Origin: Cyclina sinensis
Taxonomy: Eukaryota; Mollusca; Bivalvia; Venerida; Veneridae
DNA length: 64,000 bases
Reading direction: 5' to 3'
Assembly (NCBI GenBank): GCA_012932295.1
Contig: JAAONU010000001.1
Location: forward strand, 47,527,134-47,591,133
Made by a program: the position numbers and the translations under genes. Under the pieces are notes generated by a model. The model ran no database searches. It had not been told where the DNA came from and was given only the letters and a program-made list of their open reading frames with translations. Shown piece after piece: positions 1 to 10,306 of this stretch; the first letter of the stretch is position 1; each line of letters opens with the position of its first letter.

Positions 1-104
1 TTTTTTAAGAGTTAAGTTTAGGAAAACTGTTGTGCAACATACATTTGTGTCATAGATGTTTCTGAAGATATTTATGTATGGAATACTAATTTGCTTTGCA
101 TGGA

Positions 105-245
105 TCTACTAACATGCAAAAGAATGATTAATATTGATTTTAACAGATTAGGTAATTTCACGCCTGTCGCGTGCCTTAATTTATTAACGGCCTTTGTGAT
201 TTCTCGCAGGGATGATGTTGCATGTGGTGTAAACATCAACAGATT
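105..245 (+). repeat. Dispersed repeat family R1, copy 1
   Basis: The stretch with AACATGCAA, then TAATTTCACGC, TGTCGCG, CCTTTGTGATTTCT and TGCATGT recurs in the same order near 12.70-12.86 kb and 14.46-14.61 kb. The copies are diverged by eye (roughly 65-75 percent), so this is an old interspersed repeat. No open frame is shared by the three copies, and the short ORF here is not conserved. I do not recognise the family. Confidence 0.5.
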
Positions 246-1036
246 TGGTATGTTGGAAGCTATCGAAATAAGGAGCTTTCAATGCCACTTTTATGTTTTT
301 CTTTAAAATTCAAGAGAAGTTACTATACTAATGAAAAAAAGATATGCTTCCATACACCTTGATGATTTTTTTTTTTATTTCAGCAGGATTCCTCACTTTC
401 CCCACTGTATTTCGTTGTGTACGATTAATTACCTGAATAATCGTGTTTGCTTTTTACTCACATTTCATTGTGACTAAATTAATTATTCACTAATTTCAAG
501 TTACTACACTAAAAAGACACTAAAAAAGACAACAACAACAATCTTAGATAATAGACATTAGTATTTGGCAGAAATGGGATTACATGAATTTTTAAATTCA
601 GTTGCCTTCTAGAAAAAGGAGTAGGTACATCCATGAACATCTTCACACCAGATTCTGAAAAAAGACTAACTAAAAAAAATCTGAATACACTGTACACAAA
701 ACAGAAGACGATGCTGTAGGAAAAATAATAAAAACAATATTACAAAGTATGTAACCTGTGTAAATTTTACAATAGTAACCTTAAAAAAGGGAGGGAGGGT
801 CGGTGTACAAGGATTTTTAAATGTACAACTTGTTCTGCCAAATAATTTGCCTCGAGTGAATTAAAAAACCCAGAAAAACCGATAAAAACCACGAGAAATT
901 CACTGAAGCGAGAAAACAAGCACGAAACTATATACCGTGAAAAACTAATAAGCTTTGCAAAGACTAGCTTTAGTACCCAAAACAGACTGGGAAAAAAGAT
1001 GAGAGTTACTGTGAAAACCATGAATAATTCTATTTA
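246..1036. other. No gene seen
   Basis: AT-rich DNA with short chance ORFs only (up to 84 codons on the minus strand). There are poly-T runs near 366 and no repeat structure that I could pair. Confidence 0.5.
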
Positions 1037-1655
1037 TTATGCTCCCCCAAAGTTGCCGCTTTGTCCGTCCGTCTGTCCCGTCCGTTCGTTCGTCCGTCCG
1101 TCATAATTTTGTCCGGAGCATAACACAAAAACTATGAGAGATATCAAGACCAAACTTCATAGGTAGTTAGATCTGATTAAGGAGCAGTGCAGTGCACAAG
1201 AACCATTACTCTTGCTTTATTAATTTTTGAGTTATTGCCATTTGAAATTTCTCATACTTATTTTTTGTCCGGGGCATATCTCACAAAGTATATTAAGAGT
1301 TATCAACTTGAAACTTTATAAGTAGATAGATCTCATTGATGAGCAGTGCAGTGCACAAGAACCATAACTCTTGCTTTATTAATTTTTAGGTTATTGCCTT
1401 TTGAAATTTCTCATACTTATTTTTTGTCCGGGGCATATCTCACAAAGTATAAGAGATATAAACATGAAACTTTATTGGTAGATAGATCTCTATGAGGAGA
1501 AGTTCAGCGTGCAAGAACCGTTACTCTATTTTGTATAATTAAGGAGTTATTGCCGTTTGTTATTTTTCATACTTAAAAAAATATATTAAACAATAGCCCT
1601 TTTGGAATTGGCATTTATTCGGGGAGCATCCATCGGTTCTACCGATTTCTTGTTT
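1037..1655 (+). mobile_element. Helentron-like non-autonomous element A
   Basis: The left end reads ATTATGCTCCCCC and the right side carries the inverted counterpart CGGGGAGCAT at about 1620. It is followed by a perfect hairpin (ATCGGT, loop TCT, ACCGAT) and then TTCTTGTTT. Next to the left end lies a CCGTCCGTC simple repeat (about 1063-1102), and the body is made of ~158-bp tandem units. Subterminal inverted repeats, microsatellite, tandem core and 3' hairpin are the known architecture of Helentron-associated (HINE) elements, common in bivalves. There is no coding capacity. The ends are read by eye and may be off by a few bases; the family assignment is inference. Confidence 0.6.
1107..1580 (+). 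repeat. ~158-bp tandem units inside element A
   Basis: The phrase TTTTGTCCGGGGCATATCTC occurs near 1264 and 1423, with a diverged form (TTTTGTCCGGAGCATAACAC) near 1107. Each is followed by a unit containing TAGATAGATCT, a GAGCAGTGCAGTGCACAAGAAC-like run and CTTTATTAATTTTT. About three units are present; the third is the most diverged. Confidence 0.75.
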
Positions 1656-2563
1656 AACAATTTTGTTACTATTATGTTACCTGGTTCATAATAAAAGTGG
1701 TTGTTTTTGTGCAGTACAACCTGAGGCTTTCAAAATATACGCAATGTGTTGCACACGAAATTATCATGCAAACTTAGCTGATTTTCGTCAACACACCAGA
1801 TTATAACAAAGCTTGAACAAATACATTATACACGTTAATCGTCATACTTCAGGTAAATTAAATAAAAAAAATCAACTATAACAAGAACAGCAGAAAGCAG
1901 TTTTCCACAGTTCCTTAATTAGAACTAAAACCTAGGTTCAATTGAATATTTTGCACTTCAGCAAATTATCTCCTTGAATAGAGCATGCTGAGAATGATTT
2001 GCAGCAAAAAGTGCATTTATGTCTGTCTGGCACAAGCTTACGAAGAACATGCTTATTCACTATATTACCAGCCAGACAACAGTTTTACAGTTGTCTAAAT
2101 CTCTTTTCTTTTTTATCCTTAACTGTTTTTTCACTTTTCAAGACGGACTTGGCAATTTCATTATTATCGTTATTATTGTTGTCGGCCAAAGAGGATGTGT
2201 TTTCATTTAGGTAATTATAACTGCTCGCTACAAAAGAAACATTAGTTAAAATTTGGAAATATTTAGTTGTTCGCATGCAAAGTCAGAAACAGCGCGGGCC
2301 CAGCAAGAGTAAAAATACCATTCGTAAAACACCATATTAAAGAAAACTTTTGTAAACTACAAGTATGTGTCAAGGAATTTATCCAAATTTATTATTGGCA
2401 AAACTTGAAAATCACAGTACAAAATACTGAAAAGGAAAATGATCAAAACAGTTTTGCTAATGGTTTTTGCCTGGCTCATTTGACAAATGGTTAATATCTT
2501 TTTGTTTAAATGCTGTGCATTGTCACTTTTGTATGATAACTTCCTCAATTATGTGACAATATA
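1656..2563. other. No gene seen
   Basis: AT-rich sequence with overlapping chance ORFs of 60-75 codons on both strands between 1999 and 2548. None has recognisable motifs or splice context that I would defend. Confidence 0.45.
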
Positions 2564-2831
2564 CAGGCGCGTAGCTACCAGTACGCAGAATACGCAGCTG
2601 CGTACACATTGGTCCAGAAAATCTTTTTGAATAGTTGTTAGTAGATGTTCCATGAGAAAAAGAAAAACAAAATCGAGTAGAATTGGTGAAAAAATATGAC
2701 TTATTTTATGCCAAAAACCCGCCAAAACGCTCCTGAGTCGATCTACAGAAAAAAAAAAATTCCGGGGGAGCATGCCCCCGGACCCCCCAACCATTCTGCG
2801 TACACTTTCAAAAGCCCTTGCTACGCCCCTG
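2564..2831. mobile_element. Non-autonomous hAT-like MITE
   Basis: The left end CAGGCGCGTAGC and the right end GCTACGCCCCTG form a near-perfect inverted repeat (consensus CAGGGGCGTAGC, a typical hAT-type terminus). Subterminal copies of TACGCAGAAT and ATTCTGCGTA also face each other. The interior has a GC-only hairpin at 2762-2781 (7-bp stem, loop AGCATG). The immediate flanks share ATATA, but I cannot show the 8-bp duplication expected for hAT. At 268 bp it is too short to code; ORFs crossing it are chance. Confidence 0.65.
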
Positions 2832-3078
2832 ATATAGATAAAAAAGAGTTAAAAGATGAGCGAAATACAGCACCGCACAAGGACAATGAACTTTTTACGG
2901 TTTTACGTAAACCGAAACAAAACATAAGTTTAAGGAGAAAAAAAAAAAACGATGTTATGCTTAATTTCTCGGTATAGGAGAACTAACTGAGGGTTTTCAA
3001 GAACATTTCAGTATCAGTTGCAGCTAAAACATTGATATGATCGTGTATATCAATCAACGTCGGTAATAGTATATCCTA

Positions 3079-3139
3079 TATGTAATAACATGAACAGATG
3101 TTCTGTCCTGAATGTAATAACATGAACAGATGTTCTGAT
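3079..3139. repeat. Short tandem direct repeat with internal palindrome
   Basis: TAATAACATGAACAGATG followed by TTCTG occurs twice, about 33 bases apart. Each copy contains the dyad GAACAGATGTTC. No function is evident. Confidence 0.7.
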
Positions 3140-3395
3140 TTTCATATGCAGCTTATTTTCAAAAACACATTCTATCAATGAACAAGTGACGTCAGTTGTG
3201 CGAAAGATACTATTCAATTGACATTTCTTAGATATAAGGCAATGGATTTTAAGCCTTCTTGTAACGTCATTAAAATATGCGTAAGATTAGTTATGTTCTT
3301 TTCGACACTATCACGTGACATATGCTTGTCAGTTCCATTCATGCATATGACGTGTCTAGCCTTCAATAATAGAAAAGAAATGGAGAACAAAGATA

Positions 3396-3807
3396 AGGAA
3401 CATTCCGCTATCTGTACGACAATTGAAGGAACATTGCCCCATCTCTACTGTTAGATAGGGGATTTTTTTCCATTTCATGTGCTTAAAAGGGAAACATACC
3501 GCATCTCAGCTTTAAAATAAGGAACTATAACATCATCTCAACTATAAGATAAGGGAACATTCTTCCATCTCAGGTGCAAGAAAGAAGAACATTCCTGCAT
3601 CTAGATTATTTTGTAAGGGTGATATTCCTGCGTCTCCATTACGAGATGAAGGAAAATTTCCCATCTCAGTTATTAGACTGGGGACATTCATCCGTCCCTA
3701 CTATAAGTTAAGGGAACATTCTTCCATCTCAGGTTCAATATAAGGGAACGTTCCCCCAGCTCAACTATTAGAAAGGGAAGCGTTCCTCTATCTTATTTTT
3801 GAGAAAG
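3396..3807 (+). repeat. Decayed minisatellite, ~13 units of 30-33 bp
   Basis: Successive units fit a loose consensus GGGAACATTCYTCCATCTC followed by an AACTATTAGATAA-like spacer. Unit starts fall about every 31 bases from 3396 to the last clear unit near 3776. Units differ from each other by perhaps 20-40 percent, so this is an old array rather than a fresh expansion. A 78-codon ORF crosses its start but is not maintained across units. Confidence 0.7.
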
Positions 3808-4945
3808 ATAATGCATGGTATTGTAAAGAAGACAGAATACCGACTTCAACAGGATGGTGCCACTGAAATCATTTTTGTTTCTGGTGAAGCTGTATCAAAA
3901 TCGATTTTGACCTACAGTTGTAACAAATGAAATTGTTAGATACAAAATCTTCAGCTGGAAAATCAAGTTTGCCATTTAAGGTATTAGATTCCTCTACCTC
4001 TACCCTAAAGAGTATTCAATTACATTTATTTGTGTAGGATTGAGACATTTTCACTGAAGGACATGGGCTCAAACCCTACTCAAGCCATTGTTTTCTCTAG
4101 TCTTTGGCAGTTTTACATTGTTTTGGTTTTAAACAATAATTTTTATAGATTTCTTTTTTAATTAAATTTCTTTCGTTTTAATAATATTTTCAATTATTAC
4201 AAATAGATGAAAATTGGGTATCTTTGATTTCAGTTGTTATTTTCTTCAAAACTAGACGGTATAAATATCTGATATTTTGCCTGCTACGTGTTTTAGTGTC
4301 ATTGTTGAGATTAGCTTCATAGTGACTGTCACAGTTAGATTTGTTCTTAATCAGTTCCACTACATTTAATGCAAGGCATGTTTTTTTTTGATGCCAGGGG
4401 GGATTGTTTGAAAGAATTCAAGAACGTGTATCATTTATGTCAAAGAAAAAAGTCTTATTAAAATATACTGTACTGATTTCAAACACGGCCATTTATTGAC
4501 TAATGTATTCATGTACAAGCAGTTATATTATTGATACAAATAAGAAACCCTCAAATACAGCGCATCAACTGGTTTGATTTCATTCAGACGAAAACTGAAT
4601 GGAGTTTACGTTCAAGGCAGACTGTTATTCTTTGCGCACCGCTGGTGCAATATCACGGTAGGATAATGTTAATCCGTTTGATAACAATAAAAGAAGACAC
4701 ACTGATAGTAAAAAACAAGCCAATAAACATTCACACAACCTAAAATATAATTGAAAAAAAATCTCAGAAGGATTGTATAGAACAACAGACGTTGCAGTCA
4801 ACAAGTTATAAAAGTAGGAATTATCTGCTAATGATTGTTTAATCTATTTTTCATATAAACGACTCTTTGAATGAAACGTATTAATATATTTTTACTATAA
4901 ACATTAGATTTACTGTTACCAAAAAAACCTAGTCTTAGAGGTGCT

Positions 4946-4978
<33 letters not shown>

Positions 4979-5019
4979 TGATAAAGCGAGAATTACACAA
5001 GAACAGTGACCCTACAAAT
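3808..5019. other. No gene seen, AT-rich
   Basis: Unique-looking sequence with short chance ORFs. The only structured item is the TAA microsatellite listed separately. Confidence 0.45.
4951..4980. repeat. (TAA)n microsatellite
   Basis: Nine uninterrupted trinucleotide units of the TAA/AAT type, ending in AATG. Confidence 0.95.
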
Positions 5020-5330
5020 AGATCGTTCTAAATATGTTTTAGTTGACGTAACTGTGTAACATCACTTTTTACCTATTTTGGAATGATGGTGAAAAACAAT
5101 GCCAAATGAATATTTGCAAGACTTTTGTTGGTAGATATTCCTATATTTAGACAAAAAAAGTAACGCACCGCTGTTTGTTGTGATGACTAATAGCTGAAAT
5201 GCTTCATATTTACGAAACTTTAGATAAAGTATCCTGACTATTTACTTTTTTCCCCCGATAATTGCATTGTTGTTTTCTTACCAGTTTCAAGTCGAACGTA
5301 TTAATATCTGTACAATACGTACACTCTTTG
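5020..5330 (+). repeat. Dispersed repeat family R2, copy 1
   Basis: Segments CGTAACTGT, TTGGTAGATATTCCTATA, a following GCACC and TGTGATGAC-like stretch, and later CCAGTTTC recur in the same order at about 17.64-17.90 kb. The match is interrupted and old. The spacing from R1 copy 1 (about 4,977 bases) is almost the same as from R1 copy 2 to R2 copy 2 (about 4,958), which suggests that both belong to one ancient duplicated segment. Confidence 0.45.
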
Positions 5331-5442
5331 CTTCTAGAACACATTCACCGTTACTTTAATCTCCAGCAACGTGTATAAAAGATATTTCTTGTTCTTACTA
5401 TCCTTTGTAACAACTATGTTGAGTTACATGTTTAACTTCTTC

Positions 5443-5445
<3 letters not shown>

Positions 5446-5499
<54 letters not shown>
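5446..5499. repeat. (TA)n microsatellite
   Basis: 54 bases of uninterrupted TA dinucleotide. It creates a spurious Ile-Tyr repeat in overlapping reading frames. Confidence 0.97.
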
Positions 5500-5501
<2 letters not shown>

Positions 5502-6114
5502 CAAAACCGATACTATTATGTGTGAGCTTCCGCCTATCTTAAATGTGATAGGACGGTAGGTTATTTAGTCTAACTTTTGAAAAATGGTATTATTTTGAGT
5601 GCAAATGCAACGTGACATCACGAAACAGGCAGCTATTATTTTAATGAATCACTTAGATATTGTTATTAGCTGTACTAATGATGTCTGCATTTCAATTATA
5701 TGTTCTTGACATGTAAGAATTTTATAAGATTGCTTTTACAAGGATACTTTACTGATGTTTACATGGTACCCCATTATCTTGGTGTTTTCTTGAGTATTGA
5801 TTTTATAAATACTGTGCGAAGAAACTTAAAGTGCGAAGCAAAATTAAATAAAACACAAAAAGAAACATTTGACAAACCTGTTTGAATCGTAACTTCGGAC
5901 ACATTTCCTTTTAATTTTGACGCATCTCGCTAGGAGGAATGAAATGTTCCTTATTCTAGAGAAATGTCAAGATTATTTTCTTTTATCTGTCTGGGACGTG
6001 ATTTAACAGTAAATACAGTCTCTTTCAAAACTGTCAGATGGAGTCTTGACGGCTATTTTGATCTCGTTTAATCACGTAGTGTTTCTTAACTCCGTACACC
6101 AGCCGTGGACAAAT
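5500..6114. other. No gene seen
   Basis: AT-rich DNA up to the inferred TA target of the large element that follows. A 61-codon ORF near 5700 has no recognisable feature. Confidence 0.45.
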
Positions 6115-6116
6115 TA

Positions 6117-6610
6117 CCCCTGTGAAATAAAAATCTTGATTCTTGTTTGACCATGGTTAAACATGATCAAAACATGGTTGTCTATGTTGTTAGTTTCGAA
6201 TTTGACTCTGGTCGCTTTTTACCTTGATTTGACCATGGTCTGACTGTGGTAAAAAGACCATGTTTTCCAGACCATGAAACACTGTCAATCTTAAATAGTT
6301 ATCACATATTAGTTGAAGAATGTTGTATTTTACAACTAGTGTCTGTTTTTTACTTTAAATGCAACAGTTTACTATTTCTAAGCAGTAAAGCCTGTAGCAG
6401 TGTACACATTATGTAAGTGTCCATGACTGACAATGATTCATGAGCAAGAGTCTTTGTTTCAACATGAATCATGGTCAACCGAAATAAAATGATGAAAACA
6501 GTATGACTTAGCAGATTTCTGTTTTTTAACTGTATGGTGTATTGTCCATGACTGACAATGATTGATGGTCAGATGTCCTTGTCTGAACATGATTCATGGT
6601 CAACAAATAA
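6117..6610 (+). repeat. Left subterminal motif array with ~66-bp direct repeat
   Basis: It contains ACCATGGTT, ACATGGTTG, ACCATGGTC and two ACCATG half sites, then two copies of a ~66-bp unit (from about 6420 and 6546). Each unit begins CCATGACTGACAATGATT and ends CATGATTCATGGTCAAC or a one-base variant. The two units are separated by about 60 bases of unrelated sequence. Confidence 0.75.
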
Positions 6611-7827
6611 CTGTAAAATTACTAGAACAATTTATACTGGAAAAGACATGTTCAGACAAAAAGTTCAGTCTTGTTTCAGCTTCAGTACACGTCTGAAGAA
6701 ATACTAAAAGAAGGCTGACATGTTCAGAGCCAAAGATAAAAAAAAACAAGAGGGCTGTGATGGCATTATTTATTAATTATCACTAATTATGTTTGATATG
6801 TCATATTTAACAAATATAGCAATGAAATGTTTTAAAGTAGAATTATTTGTAAAATAAAAGAATGCTAATCTAGGATTTACAAAAGCTTCCTGAAGGTGCA
6901 AGCTGTATCATCTATATGCATAGGAAATTCTATCTGGATATTTTTGGTATAAAAAGTTGTTTTGAATAATGTTTATAAACAAATGTAATTATGAATATGG
7001 GTAAAATGAAATTGATAATATCAGCACATCACCACTTTTGTTGTAAATCCAAATGACTTAAGTGCCTTTATCAAGGTTAACAAGCAGCAGTTCACTTCTA
7101 ATTCTAATCTGTTTGAAATCCTACAAAGAGTCACTAACTTTCTTCTGCATCACAGACTAACATTGAACTCCTCAACTGTTACCTGGTATCAACACTGGCT
7201 TGATTCATTTTCCACTTCATATACTACAGTCATTTCATGCTTTTCATTCACATCTTACACAATAAACTTTCTTGAATTCTTTTACAAAGAAGAAACTTTG
7301 TATCAAACCTAATAACCAGTACAAAATAGCACTGGGTAAAACACACCTCTGTACTACTGAATAATTAACACTCTGCAAATGTATTGTCATAAATGTGTAA
7401 AACTATATTCTCAAACTTTCACATCTTTAACAAATAAAGCTTTCTCTTTCAAGTAAAACTATGTGCTTGTTCATGATAACTCTTACGGATGCAAGTATAG
7501 GATTTTTCAATCTGTCTTCTTCATTTTTGGAAAAGACTCCTTCCCTGGCACAAGTTCAGAGGTTCAGCCACCTTACAAAGAAATGAATATCATAGTTAAA
7601 ATGTGTATAAGAATTAAAGATTAAAGCTGTCTGAATACTACGGCTTTTGTCAATATCAATAGGAAGTTTAGGTTGTCACATTCATTTCATATAAAACTGG
7701 TGAGATAACTCAAGCAAAATTGTTGAACTTAGCTAGTTATGGAATTCTACTGAATACATGAACAGAACTAAAAACTGAGAAAACATGGTTTCATGACAGA
7801 AAGAAAATCTGTCTTGAAACCCCATTT

Positions 7828-7858
7828 CCCCCCCCCCCCCCCCCCCAAAAAAAAAAAA
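7828..7858. repeat. Homopolymer junction (C)19(A)12
   Basis: Nineteen C followed directly by twelve A. Lengths may be inaccurate in the assembly. It generates a false poly-Gly/poly-Phe stretch in a minus-strand ORF. Confidence 0.9.
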
Positions 7859-8644
7859 GCAAAACAACTGACCACTTTTAGTGTAAATCCAATTTAAGTA
7901 CTGAATTACTTCAATTGCTTTATCACTTATTACGACTATAACAATGAAAACTTTATTGGCATATAACTTTACTATACACAATTTTAATAATAAATTTATG
8001 GTAAAAAATACAACATATGCATCATGTTATCAGTCATATTTTTAATTCATTATAATAAAAAAATACTTACGTTCTTAAATTCTAGATTGTTAAAGGTCCA
8101 GTTGGTCTATGGTCTGGCTATATGTTTGTTGAATGAAGCAGAGTTTTGCTGACCTTGGATCCCTGTTTTTTTCCGACTGATTTATTGTTGAACTGAAAGA
8201 TTTAATTATATACTGAACAGCATTAAAGAAAGGTGCTAGTCATTGAAATTTGTCATAAAAGAGTACTACTATGCTATTTAACAAAAACCTAAAACACATC
8301 ATGATTTAAATGTTCAACGTATCTTACTTTAAAGAACAATTTAAGAGGAAATACTTTCTTGCTCATCAATTTATTTTAGCATTATATTATTAACCAGTCA
8401 GAGTATTTTACATCTTCCATCAGTACGAATATAATTGTTATAAGAATTGGTTCGAAATATTTTGGGAACAAACCGGTGTTGTAAAAGTTTATATTTCTTT
8501 ACAAATAACCGTTGACAAATAAGTTTACTTGTTGTTATCGAAACACAAGCTTATGAGAAATGTTTTAATTGAATATCTCTTACCAAGTTACGTGATATTT
8601 TTGTAATATTTCTCTATTTACGCCTCGACATTTTATACTGTTTA

Positions 8645-8880
8645 CGTTCAACCGGAAGTGGGTCCCCTGCGGAATTGTCGTAAGTATAAGCGATCGTTCA
8701 TTTCATACACTAAATAAAAATAACAAAGATTTTAAACACATAAATAAAACAGAAAAAAAGAATGTTGAATAATTATTCAATTATTTTAGTAATAAAATTG
8801 GTATATCAATATATAAGTATTTAGTGTATGAAATGAACGATCGCCGTATCTAGCACCTGTTGGCGGAAGTTGTCTGATAA
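8645..8880 (+). promoter_or_regulatory. ETS-like motif pair, possible TATA-less promoter
   Basis: ACCGGAAGTG at about 8650 and GGCGGAAGTT at about 8862 match the ETS core found in many TATA-less animal promoters. A GGCGCCATC box follows near 8885, and the first good-context ATG is at 9063. A short inverted-repeat element (8690-8844) sits between the two motifs and may have split the region. This is inferred from motifs only. Confidence 0.25.
8690..8844. mobile_element. 155-bp foldback MITE
   Basis: GCGATCGTTCATTTCATACA at the left is repeated exactly in inverted form at the right (27-bp perfect arms in all, running to CTAAATA). The AT-rich middle includes the perfect 16-bp palindrome TTGAATAATTATTCAA. 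No clear target-site duplication is visible. Perfect arms imply recent origin or an active hairpin fold. Confidence 0.75.
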
Positions 8881-9062
8881 AAAAGGCGCCATCAAAGTGA
8901 ATAATTTAAAAAAAAACAAAAACAAAATCTGTAAACATCCTGCAATATATTCATCAATCTGAACGTTTACCACGGTAAAGTGTAATTGCTTTATTTTGTT
9001 TTTCTATTTTAAGGATCATTTTTTGTAATTGTGATTCAACCCTAAATGTTCTGTTTTAAAAG

Positions 9063-9158
9063 ATGGGAGTGAGCAGTGTTGACAAGCAGCTGGAAATCTT
9101 GGTCGTCAGATTTGATTTGTTGCATGCAGTTGACATTAAAATTCATCTTGGCAGATAG
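9063..9158 (+). CDS. Small ORF, possible first exon
   Basis: A 31-codon ORF starts at an ATG in good context (AAGATGGG) downstream of the ETS-like motifs. It begins MGVSSVDKQLEILVV and ends ...DIKIHLGR before TAG. No strong donor lies inside it, and I could not join it in frame to the downstream exon candidate at 9334. I do not recognise the sequence; it may be a uORF, a decayed exon or chance. Confidence 0.2.
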   Translation: MGVSSVDKQLEILVVRFDLLHAVDIKIHLGR

Positions 9159-9333
9159 TATTATATATAAATAATCATTAATTTTAATTGTTTTTAAAGA
9201 ATTAGTTTAAGACCCAAAATACGACGACTCACGGTAACAAAATTCGGATGGATAAAGTACTGTGCTCATAAAATGGTATTAATCATTACATGTCTTTAAA
9301 AAATGTTTTAATCTTTATATATTTTTATTACAG

Positions 9334-10306
9334 TCAAAAGACAATTCCTCCTAATCTTCCATCAAAACATCATTTTGAAGTAACTAGAACAAAGAAAACA
9401 AGAAGTAAGTAACATGTTGAATGCTTTAGAATGGCAAAAAAAGCATTTACATACCTTTTTTAGAATGTTCAGCATCTGTTGGGTCTTCTTACAAATTTTG
9501 CATGAGGGAAACAGTTCCAACAGGAACAGGTGCTGCGGTGCAGGCTCAGTACTCCAACAAGTACAAATAATAATAGAGCAGCAATATGTTCAGGTAAGTT
9601 ATCTGGAGCTGCTACTGCAACAACTATGCTTCTAATCCTAGAACCAAATGACCCATGGAGCAGGGATAATTTTCACCCGGAATTTGTACAGACTTAATTG
9701 ATAAAGGTGCACTAGCCGATGCTCCTCAGTTTATGTCTTTCTTACAAGATTTTTTGAAGTTTTTCGTGAAATGAAGTGACCCCTAAGGTGGGGCCAATTC
9801 ATAATATTAAAAAATTCTTAGGAAAATGAAATCAAAAATAGTCACCAGTGGCACTGTACTGATAATATATTGCTTTAGTACAGTTCATTGAATAAACATA
9901 TAGTCTAACTAGTTCCTTTCCTTTCATAAAGCTTGACACTCTCATCATTGAGTTTGTGTGTTGGAGTGGTCATTTGATGTAATAAAGTATAATAGTAGTC
10001 TTTCTTTTAAGAACAGTTACTCTTTTGAGGTACTAACATCTGTACAGACATTTGCTTATTCATATCAGTATGTTTTCACAGCACAAATCAACATATGCCT
10101 CAGGATTATTTTTATTATCATAGTTAATGAATGTCACACAATATGAACATTGTATAAATATCTTCGCTAGTATGTCTTATTTCTATTTTGCAGGTCATGC
10201 TTTTTCATGCATTGACTTCTCATCTGATGTACATGTAAACTACAAAGCGTCAAATATAAACTATGATGAACACTGTGGACTAAAAAGAAAGAGTCGAAAA
10301 AGATGA
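9334..10306 (+). CDS. Two-exon coding candidate, C-terminal end
   Basis: A 71-base segment (9334-9404) is preceded by a pyrimidine-rich TTTTTATTACAG acceptor and followed by the consensus donor GTAAGT. A second segment begins at 10194 after TTCTATTTTGCAG and runs open to TGA at 10304-10306. Joining them preserves the frame: the first exon reads QKTIPPNLPSKHHFEV... and the second continues SHAFSCIDFSSDV... and ends in the basic tail KRKSRKR. In total about 60 codons are visible. I recognise no domain. The basic end could be nuclear-localising. It lies centrally in the 5.4 kb TIR element and could be the remnant of that element's own gene or a captured host gene. The intron contains another coding-like stretch (9475-9774), so the true exon structure may differ. 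Splice sites alone can occur by chance. Confidence 0.3.
9475..9774 (+). pseudogene. Frameshifted coding-like stretch, unknown protein
   Basis: Three overlapping open segments in different forward frames give protein-like text in sequence. 9475-9570 reads SVGSSYKFCMRETVPTGTG before a stop. 9545-9697 contains RAAICSGKLSGAATATTML and, after LIL, EPNDPWSRDNFHPEF. 9691-9774 contains DLIDKGALADAPQFMSFLQD. The low isoleucine/asparagine bias compared with surrounding chance ORFs, and the head-to-tail order, suggest one former ORF broken by at least two single-base shifts. I do not recognise the family. It lies inside the inferred large element, so a decayed element-encoded protein is the simplest guess, but chance is possible. 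Confidence 0.3.

Noticed and set aside
1029..1655. CRISPR-like array because of regularly spaced repeats
   Set aside because: The units are ~158 bp, contiguous and diverged, in an animal-type sequence; this is a tandem core of a mobile element.
5371..5559. ORF with long Ile-Tyr repeat (and similar frames at 13749-14001)
   Set aside because: Translation of (TA)n microsatellites.
7828..7858. Structured G-quadruplex-type regulatory tract (poly-C/poly-A)
   Set aside because: A single homopolymer junction, prone to sequencing and assembly error, with no associated gene.
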